Source of the DNA: Thalassococcus profundi
Lineage (GTDB): Bacteria; Pseudomonadota; Alphaproteobacteria; Rhodobacterales; Rhodobacteraceae
Reading direction: 5' to 3'
DNA length: 64,000 nt
NCBI RefSeq assembly: GCF_003344785.1
Contig: NZ_QPMK01000001.1
Location: 60,479-124,478, forward strand
In this document: positions 25,563 to 34,480 of the stretch, one piece after another
Layout of the letters: the number at the start of each line of letters is the position of its first letter
Numbering within the stretch: the first letter of the stretch is position 1
Notes under the pieces: generated by a model
The model's input: the letters and a program-made list of their open reading frames with translations, nothing else
What the model was told of the DNA's origin: nothing
The model's database searches: none
Program-made: the position numbers and the translations under genes

Positions 25563-26660
25563 TTACGTCGCGTCGAGAGCGCGACAATCCTCCGGCAGCC
25601 AGCCGATGGTGATCTTCTCGCCGGGACTCAGACGCACCTGGTCGGCGCGGTTCCGGGTCTTGACGACGAAGTCTTCCTTGCCAGCCACCTTGAGCCGTGT
25701 GCGGAACACGTCGCCCATGTAGACGAATTCCTGAACCTCGGCTTCGAGCGTGTGGGCATCGGGGCCCATCTGCGGATTGAACTCGACCCGCTCGGGCCGG
25801 ATCGACACGCGGGTGCGCTCGCCCTTCTGGCTCACGTTGACGGGGACCGCGTCGATCACCGCGCCCTGGTCCAGCTTGACCGTGCAGCGGCCCGATCCGA
25901 TGGTCTCGACCGTGCCTTCCAGCGTGTTGTTCTCGCCGATGAATTGCGCCACAAAGCTGTTCTGCGGCGCCTCGTACAGCTCGTCCGGCGGCGCCAGCTG
26001 CTGGATGCGGCCGTCATCGAAGACCGCCACGCGGTCCGACATGGTCAGGGCCTCGGTCTGGTCGTGGGTCACGTAGACCACGGTGATTCCGAGGTCATCG
26101 GCGATGCGCTTGATCTCGAACTGCATGTGTTCGCGCAACTGCTTGTCGAGCGCGCCCAGCGGTTCGTCCATCAGCACCAGCTCGGCTTCGAACACCAGCG
26201 CCCGCGCCAGCGCGATCCGCTGCTGCTGACCGCCCGAAAGCTGCGCCGGACGGCGGCCGCCAAAGGCCCCCATCTGCACCATGTCGAGCGCGCGCTTGAC
26301 CTTCTTCTCGCGCTCCGATTTGCCCATCTTGCGGACTTCGAGCGGGAAGCTGAGGTTCTCGGCCACGGTCATGTGCGGAAACAGCGCGTAATTCTGGAAC
26401 ACCATGCCGATGCCGCGCTTGTGCGGCGGAATGTGGTTGATGCTGACGCCGCCGATCTTGATCTCGCCGTGGGTGGCCGTCTCGAACCCGGCCAGCATCA
26501 TCAGGCAGGTGGTCTTGCCCGAACCGGACGGCCCGAGCATGGTCAGAAACTCACCCTTCGGCAGGCTCAGATTGAGGTCCTTGACGACGAGATTCTCACC
26601 GTCATAGCTCTTTTGGACGCGTTCGAATGCTACGAACGCTTCGTTTGATCCATCCGCCAA
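25563..26660 (-). CDS. ABC transporter ATP-binding protein, PotA-like
   Basis: 365-residue ATPase of the Pot-like importer. Walker A GPSGSGKTT (about residues 43-51), signature LSGGQQQR, Walker B LVLMDEPLGALD, switch His in VYVTHDQTEA, and a C-terminal TOBE domain (from about residue 280). First gene of the - strand operon ATPase, binding protein, DUF1330, permease, permease. Confidence 0.9.
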   Translation of the reverse strand: MADGSNEAFVAFERVQKSYDGENLVVKDLNLSLPKGEFLTMLGPSGSGKTTCLMMLAGFETATHGEIKIGGVSINHIPPHKRGIGMVFQNYALFPHMTVAENLSFPLEVRKMGKSEREKKVKRALDMVQMGAFGGRRPAQLSGGQQQRIALARALVFEAELVLMDEPLGALDKQLREHMQFEIKRIADDLGITVVYVTHDQTEALTMSDRVAVFDDGRIQQLAPPDELYEAPQNSFVAQFIGENNTLEGTVETIGSGRCTVKLDQGAVIDAVPVNVSQKGERTRVSIRPERVEFNPQMGPDAHTLEAEVQEFVYMGDVFRTRLKVAGKEDFVVKTRNRADQVRLSPGEKITIGWLPEDCRALDAT

Positions 26661-27191
26661 AAACCTGGCTCCCTGTGTGTTCCGCGGATTTGCTCCGCTG
26701 TCATGTGGTAACTAAACCGCGTGATGCCCCGGCATGCAACTGGATTGCTGGTTTTCGACCCCTTGGCGGTAATCTACAGGACATCCGGACATATAACTTG
26801 CACTTATCGGGCGATTTCACCGCAAGAAAGCGACCATTTTTGCAGAGTTCCCGTCAGACCGCGGAGAACTCCCTTCCCGTTCAAACAAAAATGACAGGAC
26901 GGATGTCCGAGAATCACTTGGCAAAGCGGAAAAATGGTCAAACTCAACTCTTCCGGGTGTCATCGGCGTGGGTCCGCTGATCGAAAATACGGCAATTCGC
27001 CCGCGGCCATTCCGAAACCGCCATGCAATGTCGTTTTCTTTCCACCCCGCTTGAACCCTTTTTTTGTAGGTGTCACCGTCAAGCACAAAGGGACATCTTC
27101 CCATCAACCACCCCCCCGTCGCGGAGGACGCCGCTTGCAGCGCGTGCTGCGACCGGGTGCCGCGCTGGGGTGACAGGACCGGAGCGACCGC
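26661..27191. promoter_or_regulatory. 531 bp divergent intergenic region, Pot-like operon / deacylase
   Basis: No convincing gene. The stretch is visibly more AT-rich than its surroundings and should hold promoters for both directions. A 9 bp inverted repeat (GGACATCCG at 26779-26787 and CGGATGTCC at 26900-26908, 112 bp apart) could be a pair of operator half-sites. Short ORFs here have no supporting features. Confidence 0.4.
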
Positions 27192-28352
27192 ATGACCGAC
27201 CTTGCCGCGACCGAAAAGGTTCTCGCCGACCTGATCGCCTTTCCGACGGTGTCTTCGGATCCGAACCGGGCGATGATCGGCGACATGGCGCAGCGACTCG
27301 AAGACCTGGGCGCGCGGGTCGAAGTCTTCGAGGACGCCTCGGGCGGGAAGGCAAACCTCTTTGCCACGCTGGGGCCGGATGCGCCCGATGGCGTGGTGCT
27401 GTCGGGCCATTCCGACGTGGTGCCGGTGACCGATCAGGACTGGCACACCGATCCGTTCGAGATGACCGAGCGCGGCGATCTGCTCTATGGCCGCGGCACC
27501 TGCGACATGAAGGGCTTCATCGCCGCCTCCATCGCCATGGCACCGATCTTTGCCGAGGCAAAGCTGCACCGCCCGGTGCATTTCTGCTTTACCCACGACG
27601 AGGAGGTGGGTTGCCTCGGCGCGCAGGCGCTGGTGCCCGAGTTGCAGAAACGCGGCTACCGCCCCGCCATCGCCATCGTCGGCGAACCCACGGACATGAA
27701 GGTGATCGAGGGCCACAAGGGCTGCTGCGAATACACCGCGCGCTTTACCGGGCTCGAAGGCCACGGGTCGAATCCCGACCGCGGCGTCAATGCCGCCGCC
27801 TACGCGGTCAAATACGTGTCCCGTCTGCTGGAACTGGCCGAGGATCTCAAGCGGCGGGTGCCGCGCGAAAGCCGCTTCGACCCGCCTTGGACCACGATCA
27901 ACATCGGCCGCATCGCCGGTGGGGTGGCGCATAACGTGATCCCCGGAAAGGCCGAGGTCGAGTGGGAGATGCGGCCGGTCCAGTACGGCGACGCCGAATT
28001 CGTCAAGGAGGCGCTGCAGCAGTATATCGAGGAAGAACTGCTGCCCGCCATGCGCGCGGTCAGCCCACAGGCGGACATCTCGACCCAGGTGATCGGCGAG
28101 GTCGTGGGGCTGGAGCCGATGGACGTGAACATGGCGCGCACGCTGATCGCCTCGCTGACGGGGTGCGAGACCGCCGACGTGGTGCCCTTCGGCACCGAGG
28201 CGGGCCTCTTTCAGCAGATGGGCATGTCGGTGGTGGTCTGCGGGCCGGGCTCCATCGCCCAGGCACACAAGCCCGACGAATACCTCAGCCGCAGTCAGTT
28301 GTCGGAGTGCCTGACCATGCTGGAGGGGTTGCGAACGAACCTTTCGGCCTGA
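27192..28352 (+). CDS. argE: acetylornithine deacetylase-like M20 metallohydrolase (ArgE family)
   Basis: Zinc-dependent deacylase of 386 residues, expected to cleave N-acetylornithine or a related N-acyl amino acid. Metal and catalytic motifs: SGHSDVVPV, YGRGTCDMKGF, THDEEVGCLGA, GEPTDMK, and a C-terminal GPGSIAQAHKPDEYL. The symbol is given by family resemblance. It is divergent from the Pot-like importer, so it may serve catabolism of an imported acylated compound rather than arginine biosynthesis. Confidence 0.8.
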   Translation: MTDLAATEKVLADLIAFPTVSSDPNRAMIGDMAQRLEDLGARVEVFEDASGGKANLFATLGPDAPDGVVLSGHSDVVPVTDQDWHTDPFEMTERGDLLYGRGTCDMKGFIAASIAMAPIFAEAKLHRPVHFCFTHDEEVGCLGAQALVPELQKRGYRPAIAIVGEPTDMKVIEGHKGCCEYTARFTGLEGHGSNPDRGVNAAAYAVKYVSRLLELAEDLKRRVPRESRFDPPWTTINIGRIAGGVAHNVIPGKAEVEWEMRPVQYGDAEFVKEALQQYIEEELLPAMRAVSPQADISTQVIGEVVGLEPMDVNMARTLIASLTGCETADVVPFGTEAGLFQQMGMSVVVCGPGSIAQAHKPDEYLSRSQLSECLTMLEGLRTNLSA

Positions 28353-28376
28353 CCGGGCGTCCCCTCGGAGGCCGGA

Positions 28377-29642
28377 TCAGGACCGGCCCTTCCACGGCAC
28401 GAGAATGCGCTCGGCCCAGCGCATCAGCACGTCGATGCCAAAGCCGATCACGCCGATCAGGATGATCCCCATGATGACGATGTCGGTCAGCTGGAATTTG
28501 CTGGCCACCATGATCATCATGCCGGCGCCCTTTTCCGCCGCCACCAGCTCGGCCGCGACGACGGTGCCCCAGCAGACGCCCATGGCCACCCGCGCGCCGG
28601 TGAATATCTCGGGCAGGGAGTTTGGCACGATGACGTGTCGCATGATCTGCCACTTGCTGGCCCCCAGCGAATAGGCGGCGTGGACCTTGGAGATGTTGAC
28701 GCCCGACACGCCCGCCCGCGCCGCGATGGCCATGATCCAGAGCGCTGCAAGGAACAGAAGGATGATCTTGCCGGTCTCGCCGATGCCCGCCCAGATGATG
28801 ACCAGCGGGATCAGCGCCAAGGGCGGCACCGGGCGCATGAATTCCACGATCGGATCGAACCAGCCACGGAACCAGTCCGATAGCCCCATGGCATAGCCCA
28901 GCGGAATGCCCAGAGCCGCGCCGCAGAGAAATCCGACGATCACGCGAAAGAGCGAATAGCCCAGGTGTTCCCACAGGGTGCTGTCGCGGTAGCCATCGCG
29001 GGCGATCTCTGCCATCCGCGCCACCACGGCCTCTGGCGCGGGCAGCCATATGGGCTCCATCTGCCAGCCTTTCGCCGGTTCGAAGTTGAGCGTGCCCTTC
29101 GGGCTCATCCCGATGCGGCCATACTCGGTGTGGACAGACCCGCCCGGCTCCAGCGGCTGGCCGTCGACGGCCACAACCCGGTGCTCGACGCCCTCGGGCA
29201 CCTCGTCGTTGCGGTCGACACGGACAAGGCCCGAGCGCCAGGCGCCGATTTCGTCCACGTCGTTCTTGGCAAATCCGTCGCCGGGGTCGACCTCGGGCAG
29301 GACCGGGTCGTCACCCGCGCGGGTGACGACGATGCTGACCGTGGCATCGTCCCGCTCCCCGGTGCTCAGCTCGGCGGTGTAGTCGAACTTGGCCGTGCCG
29401 ATGAACGGACCCGGCGCGTGCAGGAAGGACGGCACCAGGGTCGACCCGGTGAAGGCCGCCCAGAGCAGGAAGATCGTCAGGACCGACAGGATGCTGGCGA
29501 TCCGGTTCGGTCGCACCGCGCTTTCGTCGCCGAAGGTCACGGTCTTGAGCGAGGCGTAATCGTTGGTCGCTGTCTTGACGATCAACTTGACCACGAAGAA
29601 CGAGGCGATGAAGATCGCGGCGTAGATGAGGAAAACGATCAT
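28377..29642 (-). CDS. tauC: taurine ABC transporter permease, TauC-like, with N-terminal extension
   Basis: 421 residues against about 275 for typical TauC. The C-terminal 260 residues form the SsuC/TauC permease with the EAA-type loop (AAYSLGASKWQIMRHVIVPNSLPE). The N-terminal 150 residues contain two membrane helices (about 1-20 and 48-66) enclosing and followed by a polar domain of roughly 90 residues. Its ATG overlaps the tauB stop codon (ATGA). The taurine assignment rests on the tauA/tauB neighbours and the divergent tpa. Confidence 0.85.
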   Translation of the reverse strand: MIVFLIYAAIFIASFFVVKLIVKTATNDYASLKTVTFGDESAVRPNRIASILSVLTIFLLWAAFTGSTLVPSFLHAPGPFIGTAKFDYTAELSTGERDDATVSIVVTRAGDDPVLPEVDPGDGFAKNDVDEIGAWRSGLVRVDRNDEVPEGVEHRVVAVDGQPLEPGGSVHTEYGRIGMSPKGTLNFEPAKGWQMEPIWLPAPEAVVARMAEIARDGYRDSTLWEHLGYSLFRVIVGFLCGAALGIPLGYAMGLSDWFRGWFDPIVEFMRPVPPLALIPLVIIWAGIGETGKIILLFLAALWIMAIAARAGVSGVNISKVHAAYSLGASKWQIMRHVIVPNSLPEIFTGARVAMGVCWGTVVAAELVAAEKGAGMMIMVASKFQLTDIVIMGIILIGVIGFGIDVLMRWAERILVPWKGRS

Positions 29643-30445
29643 GCCGCATCCTCCGACCGGCCCATGATCTCTTCTTCCATGTCCCAGATCATGCTCAGGA
29701 TTTCCTCGCGCCGCTGGCCGAACTCGGGATGTTTCTTGACCTCGCGCAGGTCGGAATCGACGCCGAGATCGGCAAAGGGCAGCCGGTATTCCTTGTGGAT
29801 GCGTCCCGGGCGCGGCGCCATGACCAGCAGGCGTTCGCCCAGTAGCAGCGCCTCTTCGACCGAATGGGTGATGAGGACGATGGTCTTGCCGGTTTCCTTC
29901 CAGAGCTTGAGCACGAGGCTCTGCATCTTTTCCCGCGTGAGCGCATCGAGCGCGCCCAGGGGCTCGTCCATCAGGATGACGTCCGGGTCGTTGGCGAGGC
30001 ACCGCGCCAGCGCCACGCGCTGCTGCATGCCGCCGGAAAGCTCATAGACCGCCTTTTCCTTAAAATCGCGCAGGCCCACCACGTCGAGCAGGTGGTCGAC
30101 ATTGGACCCCCAGTCCCTTTCGCGCCGGCCGGCCATGCGCGGGCCGAAGCTGACATTCTCGCGGACGTTCATCCACTCGAACAGCGCGCCCTGCTGGAAC
30201 ACCATGCCGCGTTCCCTGTCGGGGCCGGTGACGCGGTGGCCGTTCAGCTCGATCTTGCCGGAGGTGGGGGCGAGAAACCCGGCGACGATGTTCAGAAGCG
30301 TGGTCTTGCCGCAGCCCGACGGCCCCAGCACGCTCATCAGCTCGCCCGACTTGAGGTCAAGCGACACGTCCTTGAGCGCCTGAACCGACGTGCCGTTGGG
30401 CAGATCGAACCGCATGGACAGGTTTTCAATCGTCAATCCGGACAT
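29639..30445 (-). CDS. tauB: taurine ABC transporter ATP-binding protein
   Basis: 268-residue ATPase of the nitrate/sulfonate/taurine family. Walker A GPSGCGKTT (about residues 41-49), signature LSGGMQQR, Walker B VILMDEPLGALDALTR, switch His in LITHSVEEA. Lies between tauA and tauC and is translationally coupled to tauC. Confidence 0.9.
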   Translation of the reverse strand: MSGLTIENLSMRFDLPNGTSVQALKDVSLDLKSGELMSVLGPSGCGKTTLLNIVAGFLAPTSGKIELNGHRVTGPDRERGMVFQQGALFEWMNVRENVSFGPRMAGRRERDWGSNVDHLLDVVGLRDFKEKAVYELSGGMQQRVALARCLANDPDVILMDEPLGALDALTREKMQSLVLKLWKETGKTIVLITHSVEEALLLGERLLVMAPRPGRIHKEYRLPFADLGVDSDLREVKKHPEFGQRREEILSMIWDMEEEIMGRSEDAA

Positions 30446-30480
30446 GACGCCCCCAAGGTGTTTCGTCTGGTCCCACGGCG

Positions 30481-30545
30481 CCGCTCTTCCGCCCGTGCGG
30501 GCGTCCTCGCGAAAGGCGGAGACGCCCGTCAGGGCGGAGGAGCGG
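30481..30545 (-). terminator. long hairpin between tauA and tauB
   Basis: Imperfect inverted repeat with arms of about 25 nt (30481-30505 and 30521-30545) and a 15-base loop, starting 7 bp beyond the tauA stop. Only two mismatched positions or small bulges are seen. Likely a processing or attenuation element that favours the binding protein over the membrane complex. Confidence 0.6.
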
Positions 30546-30552
30546 ACCCGGT

Positions 30553-31554
30553 TTACATCCCGCTCGCGCTTTGCAGCGGGCCGGTGTTGACGTTGTCGGC
30601 ATAGCTGTCGAGCGCCGCGTCGATGGAGCCGGCCTCAACGAAGACCTGCGCCACGCCGCCCATGAACTCGGTGGCGCCGCCGCCCAGCCATTTCTCCGTC
30701 AGCTGCTCTTCGACCGTCGGGAAGACGAAGGTCGAGATCGTCGCCATCGTGTCTTCTTCGGACATGCCGGCATCCTTGGCGATCACCGGCAGCATCTCGG
30801 CATGGTTGGCCTCGTCCGCCCACATGGCGTTGGCATCCGCCGTGACCTTGAGGAATTTCGCCACCAGGTCGCTGTTCTCGGCCACCCAGCTGGCGGGGCC
30901 GCTGGTCACGTCGAAGACGAGGATCCCCAGTTCTTCCTTCTCGGCGCCGGTGAGCAGCACGTTGCCGAATTCCTTGGCGCGGCGCAGCGATCCGCCCCAG
31001 CCGCAGAACATGTCGACCGACCCCTGGGCGATCGCCGCGGCGCCGTCGGGCGGCGCCATGTCGACCACGTCGAGGCTGGCCACGTCGACGCCGAAATGGT
31101 TCATCTGCTTGAGAAAGCCGTAATGCGCCGCAGTGCCCAGCGGCACGGCGACCTTCTTGCCGGCCAGTTCGTCGGCAGAGTCCTTGTCGATCTCGAGCGC
31201 TTCGGCCACGACGCAGTTGTCGTTGTCGGAATAGCTCACCGCCACGTCCAGCGCCTGCAGGTCCTGGCCCGCGCTGGTCGCGACCACGAAGGGCGGCACG
31301 CCCTGGCTCACCGCCAGCTGCACGTCGCCGCTCGCCATTGCCGCGGACATCGCCGTGCCGGTGTCGAAGCTGACCCAGTTGATATCGACACCCATTTCTT
31401 CCTCGTAGGTGCCCATCTGCTTGGCGTATTCGAACGGCATCGGCCATTCGAGAAAATAGGCCACCGTGATCGACCCGTGGCCGGCGGCAAAGGCCGGTGC
31501 GGCGGTCAGGGCCAGTGCCATGGCGGTTCCCGCCATCATGTGTTTCATCGACAT
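30553..31554 (-). CDS. tauA: taurine-binding periplasmic protein
   Basis: Substrate-binding protein of the taurine importer, 333 residues, with a Sec signal peptide (MAGTAMALALTAAPAFA, cleavage before AGHGS). The mature segment ITVAYFLEWPMPFEYAKQMGTYE fits the TauA family of roseobacters. The start at 31554 has GGGAG 8 nt upstream; the longer frame to 31743 has no such site. Divergent from tpa. Confidence 0.9.
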   Translation of the reverse strand: MSMKHMMAGTAMALALTAAPAFAAGHGSITVAYFLEWPMPFEYAKQMGTYEEEMGVDINWVSFDTGTAMSAAMASGDVQLAVSQGVPPFVVATSAGQDLQALDVAVSYSDNDNCVVAEALEIDKDSADELAGKKVAVPLGTAAHYGFLKQMNHFGVDVASLDVVDMAPPDGAAAIAQGSVDMFCGWGGSLRRAKEFGNVLLTGAEKEELGILVFDVTSGPASWVAENSDLVAKFLKVTADANAMWADEANHAEMLPVIAKDAGMSEEDTMATISTFVFPTVEEQLTEKWLGGGATEFMGGVAQVFVEAGSIDAALDSYADNVNTGPLQSASGM

Positions 31555-31947
31555 CTTTCGTCTCCCGTGTTGGGCGCAGAGGCTGCGGCCCTGCGCATAT
31601 ACCGGCGTTCGGAACGCTTTGTCCGACGCTGCGGCACCTTGCTGGTGCTCTGGCCCGATCCGAGCGGAAAACCGGCAGCCGATCAACGATTTTTCTAGCA
31701 TCGCCAACCGCAATTGCCGTAAAAAGACGCGCCGAAACAGCACGCGTTTGAAAATTTGTTAAATCTTTTCATAACCCTAGAGACTGCACCCTCTGGGCGA
31801 CAATTGACCGGGGGTCGCTCTGGAGTCATACAGATTACGCAACTGGCCCTAACGTCTGCTCAATCTTTGGGTCTGAGTGAAACCAAGTCATGAGGCGCGC
31901 GCTGCACGCGCCCTTTCGTGTTTCCCTACGATAGAGGAGTTCCCGTC
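31555..31947. promoter_or_regulatory. tauA-tpa divergent control region with candidate TauR boxes
   Basis: 393 bp without a gene. CTGGAGTCAT (31820-31829) and CTGGCCCTAA (31843-31852) are direct repeats 23 bp apart that resemble CTGGACTTAA, which I recall as the TauR box of Rhodobacter capsulatus. A small GGCGCG/CGCGCC hairpin at 31894-31912 sits in the tpa leader. No tauR gene lies in the window. Confidence 0.45.
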
Positions 31948-33339
31948 ATGGACGGCACCTTTTCCGAAAACGATCTGAGCCGCGTCGTCGCCGCGGACAA
32001 GGCCCACATCTGGCATCACCTGAGCCAGCACAAACCCTACGAGACCACGGACCCGCGCATCATCGTCGAGGGCAAGGGCATGAAGGTCTGGGATCAGAAC
32101 GGCAAGGAACACCTCGATGCGGTGTCGGGCGCGGTCTGGACGGTGAACGTGGGCTACGGGCGCGAAAGCATCGCCAACGCCGTGCGCGACCAGTTGCTGA
32201 AGCTCAACTACTTTGCCGGGTCCGCCGGGTCGATCCCGGGCGCGATCTTTGCAGAGCGGCTGATCGAGAAGATGCCGGGCATGACCCGGCTCTACTACAC
32301 CAACTCGGGGTCCGAAGCGAACGAGAAGGCCTTCAAGATGGTCCGCCAGATCGCCCACAAGCGGTATGGCGGCAAGAAGCACAAGATCCTTTACCGCGAC
32401 CGCGACTACCACGGCACCACCATCGGCTGCCTGTCGGCGGGCGGGCAGGACCAGCGCAATGCGCAATACGGCCCCTTCGCGCCCGGTTTCGTGCGGGTGC
32501 CGCATTGCCTCGAATACCGCGGCTTCGAGCAGGAAGGCGCGCCGACCGACCATTACGGCGAATGGGCCGCCGACCAGATCGAGGCGGTGATCCTGCGCGA
32601 AGGCCCCGACACGGTGGGCGCACTCTGCCTCGAACCGGTGACCGCGGGTGGCGGCGTCATCGTCCCGCCCGAGGGCTACTGGCAACGGGTGCAGGAGATC
32701 TGCCGCAAGTACGACATCCTGCTGCATATCGACGAGGTCGTCTGCGGCGTCGGCCGGACCGGCACCTGGTTCGGCTACCAGCATTACGGCGTCGAGCCCG
32801 ACATGGTGACCATGGCCAAGGGCGTCGCCTCGGGCTACGCGGCCATCGCCTGCCTGGTGACGACCGAAGCGGTGTTCGACCTGTTCAAGTCCGACGCCAG
32901 CGATCCGCTGGACTACTTCCGCGACATTTCCACCTTCGGCGGCTGCACGGCGGGACCCGCCGCGGCGCTCGAGAACATGCGGATCATCGAGGACGAGGAC
33001 CTGCTGGGCAACACGCTGGCGATGGGCGACTACATGCTGGACGGCCTCGGCGGCCTGATGGAGAAGCACAAGGTCATCGGCCAGGTGCGCGGCAAGGGTC
33101 TATTCCTCGGTGCCGAACTGGTGACCGACCGCGACAGCCGCGCGCCGATGGCCGAAAAGCAGGTGCAGGCGGTGGTGGCCGACTGCATGGCGCAGGGCGT
33201 CATCATCGGGGCGACCAACCGGTCGGTGCCGGGCTACAACAACACCCTGTGCTTCTCGCCCGCCCTGATCGCCCGGAAGGACGACATCGACCACATCCTG
33301 TCGGCGGTCGACGGCGCGCTGACCCGCGTCTTCGGCTGA
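31948..33339 (+). CDS. tpa: taurine-pyruvate aminotransferase
   Basis: Class III PLP aminotransferase of 463 residues that moves the amino group of taurine to pyruvate, giving sulfoacetaldehyde and alanine. Motifs: YYTNSGSEANEKAFK, RDYHGTTIGCLSAGG, LLHIDEVVCGVGRTG (PLP Asp) and MVTMAKGVASGYAA (Schiff-base Lys). The ATG at 31948 follows GAGGAG. Divergent from tauABC, giving uptake plus the first catabolic step. The next enzyme (Xsc) is not in the window. Confidence 0.92.
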   Translation: MDGTFSENDLSRVVAADKAHIWHHLSQHKPYETTDPRIIVEGKGMKVWDQNGKEHLDAVSGAVWTVNVGYGRESIANAVRDQLLKLNYFAGSAGSIPGAIFAERLIEKMPGMTRLYYTNSGSEANEKAFKMVRQIAHKRYGGKKHKILYRDRDYHGTTIGCLSAGGQDQRNAQYGPFAPGFVRVPHCLEYRGFEQEGAPTDHYGEWAADQIEAVILREGPDTVGALCLEPVTAGGGVIVPPEGYWQRVQEICRKYDILLHIDEVVCGVGRTGTWFGYQHYGVEPDMVTMAKGVASGYAAIACLVTTEAVFDLFKSDASDPLDYFRDISTFGGCTAGPAAALENMRIIEDEDLLGNTLAMGDYMLDGLGGLMEKHKVIGQVRGKGLFLGAELVTDRDSRAPMAEKQVQAVVADCMAQGVIIGATNRSVPGYNNTLCFSPALIARKDDIDHILSAVDGALTRVFG

Positions 33340-33348
33340 GTGCCACCG

Positions 33349-33368
33349 CCCGCCCGGACTCGGGCGGG
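33349..33368 (+). terminator. hairpin after tpa
   Basis: A perfect 8 bp GC stem (33349-33356 with 33361-33368) with a 4-base loop lies 10 bp after the tpa stop. There is no T-run, so its efficiency as a terminator is doubtful. Confidence 0.45.
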
Positions 33369-33383
33369 TCACACCCTGCTGTC

Positions 33384-34067
33384 ATGACGCCCGACCGCCC
33401 CACAGGCCCGCCGGTCACGCTGATCCTGCCGCGGCCGCGCCCGCCCCGCACCGAGTTGCAGGGGCGGTACGGCACCCTCGTGCCGACCGCGCCAGACCAT
33501 GCCGACGCCCTGCACGCCGCCTTTGCCCGCGACGGGGCGGGCCACGGCTGGACCTACCTGCCCTACGGCCCGTTCCCCGACGCGGGCGCCTTCGCGGACT
33601 GGCTGACGCGCGTCTGCCTCGGCGACGATCCGCTGTTTCACACGATCTGCGATCCAGAGGGCACGCCGCTCGGCCTGGCCAGCTACCTGCGGATCGACCC
33701 GGCCATGGCGGTGATCGAGGTCGGGCACATCCACCTGTCCCCGGCGTTGCAGCGCACCGCGCTCGCCACCGAGGCGATGGCGCTGATGATGGCGCGGGCC
33801 TTCGACGAGCTGGGCTATCGCCGCTACGAATGGAAATGCGACGCGCTGAACGCGCCCTCGCGCCGCGCCGCGCAGCGTCTGGGCTTCACCTACGAAGGTA
33901 CGTTCCGCCAGGCGGCGGTGGTCAAGGGCCGCAACCGCGACACCGCTTGGTTCTCGATCCTCGACCGTGAATGGCCCGCGCAGAAGGCGCGGTTCGACCG
34001 GTGGCTCGCCCCCTCCAACTTCGACGCCGCCGGGCGCCAGCGGCAACCGCTGTCGCCCGAGGTATGA
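33384..34067 (+). CDS. GNAT N-acetyltransferase, RimJ/RimL type
   Basis: 227-residue acetyl-CoA-dependent N-acetyltransferase. Features include TLVPTAPDHADALHAAF, VIEVGHIHLSPALQRTALATEAM (acetyl-CoA-binding region), YRRYEWKCDALNAPSRRAAQRLGF and a GRNRDTAWFSILDREW C-terminus, all typical of this group. The substrate is unknown. It follows tpa after 44 bp containing a hairpin. Confidence 0.85.
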   Translation: MTPDRPTGPPVTLILPRPRPPRTELQGRYGTLVPTAPDHADALHAAFARDGAGHGWTYLPYGPFPDAGAFADWLTRVCLGDDPLFHTICDPEGTPLGLASYLRIDPAMAVIEVGHIHLSPALQRTALATEAMALMMARAFDELGYRRYEWKCDALNAPSRRAAQRLGFTYEGTFRQAAVVKGRNRDTAWFSILDREWPAQKARFDRWLAPSNFDAAGRQRQPLSPEV

Positions 34068-34142
34068 GGCCGGGCGAACGGAAAGCTCGAGGTCTCCGGT
34101 CCGGAATTCTCGAGACGTCCGCTTTCACGCCGGCCGGACATG

Positions 34143-34169
34143 AAAAAAGGCCGCCCGAAAGCGACCTTT
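34143..34169 (-). terminator. Rho-independent terminator of the HU gene
   Basis: On the - strand a 9 bp stem (34161-34169 with 34146-34154, one G-U pair) with a 6-base loop runs into six consecutive T residues, 24 bp after the HU stop codon. Confidence 0.8.
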
Positions 34170-34192
34170 CAAATCGTTCGCAGAGCGGCGGA

Positions 34193-34480
34193 TCAGCCGT
34201 TCACGCTGTCCTTGAGCGCCTTGGCGATGGTCATCTTGACCACCTTGTCGGCCTCTTTCTTGAACTGCTCGCCGGTGGCGGGGTTGCGCACCATGCGCTC
34301 GGGGCGCTCGCGGCAGTAGATCTTGCCCACGCCGGGCAGGGTCACGGCGCCGCCGGCAGCCACTTCCTTGGTGATCAGACCGCACACGGCATCCAGGGCC
34401 GCGCTTGCTGTTTTCTTGTCGCTGCCCATTTCGTCGGCCAGAGCGGCCACAAGCTGGGTTTTGGTCATCGGCTTCGCCAT
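34193..34480 (-). CDS. hup: HU family DNA-binding protein
   Basis: 95-residue histone-like protein that bends and compacts DNA. It has the HU alpha-helical dimerisation part (MTKTQLVAALADEMGSDKK) and the beta-arm region with ERMVRNPATGEQF (variant of GRNPxTG). The ATG at 34480 has AGGAG 8 nt upstream. Monocistronic with its own terminator. Confidence 0.92.
   Translation of the reverse strand: MAKPMTKTQLVAALADEMGSDKKTASAALDAVCGLITKEVAAGGAVTLPGVGKIYCRERPERMVRNPATGEQFKKEADKVVKMTIAKALKDSVNG

Noticed and set aside
26934-27173. 79-codon + strand frame upstream of the ArgE-like gene
   Set aside because: No ribosome-binding site, no domain, and it includes homopolymeric intergenic stretches.
26817-28268. 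483-codon open frame on the - strand opposite the ArgE-like gene
   Set aside because: Composition (His/Gly/Arg-rich) is that of an antisense shadow in GC-rich DNA, and the + strand gene has full M20 motifs.
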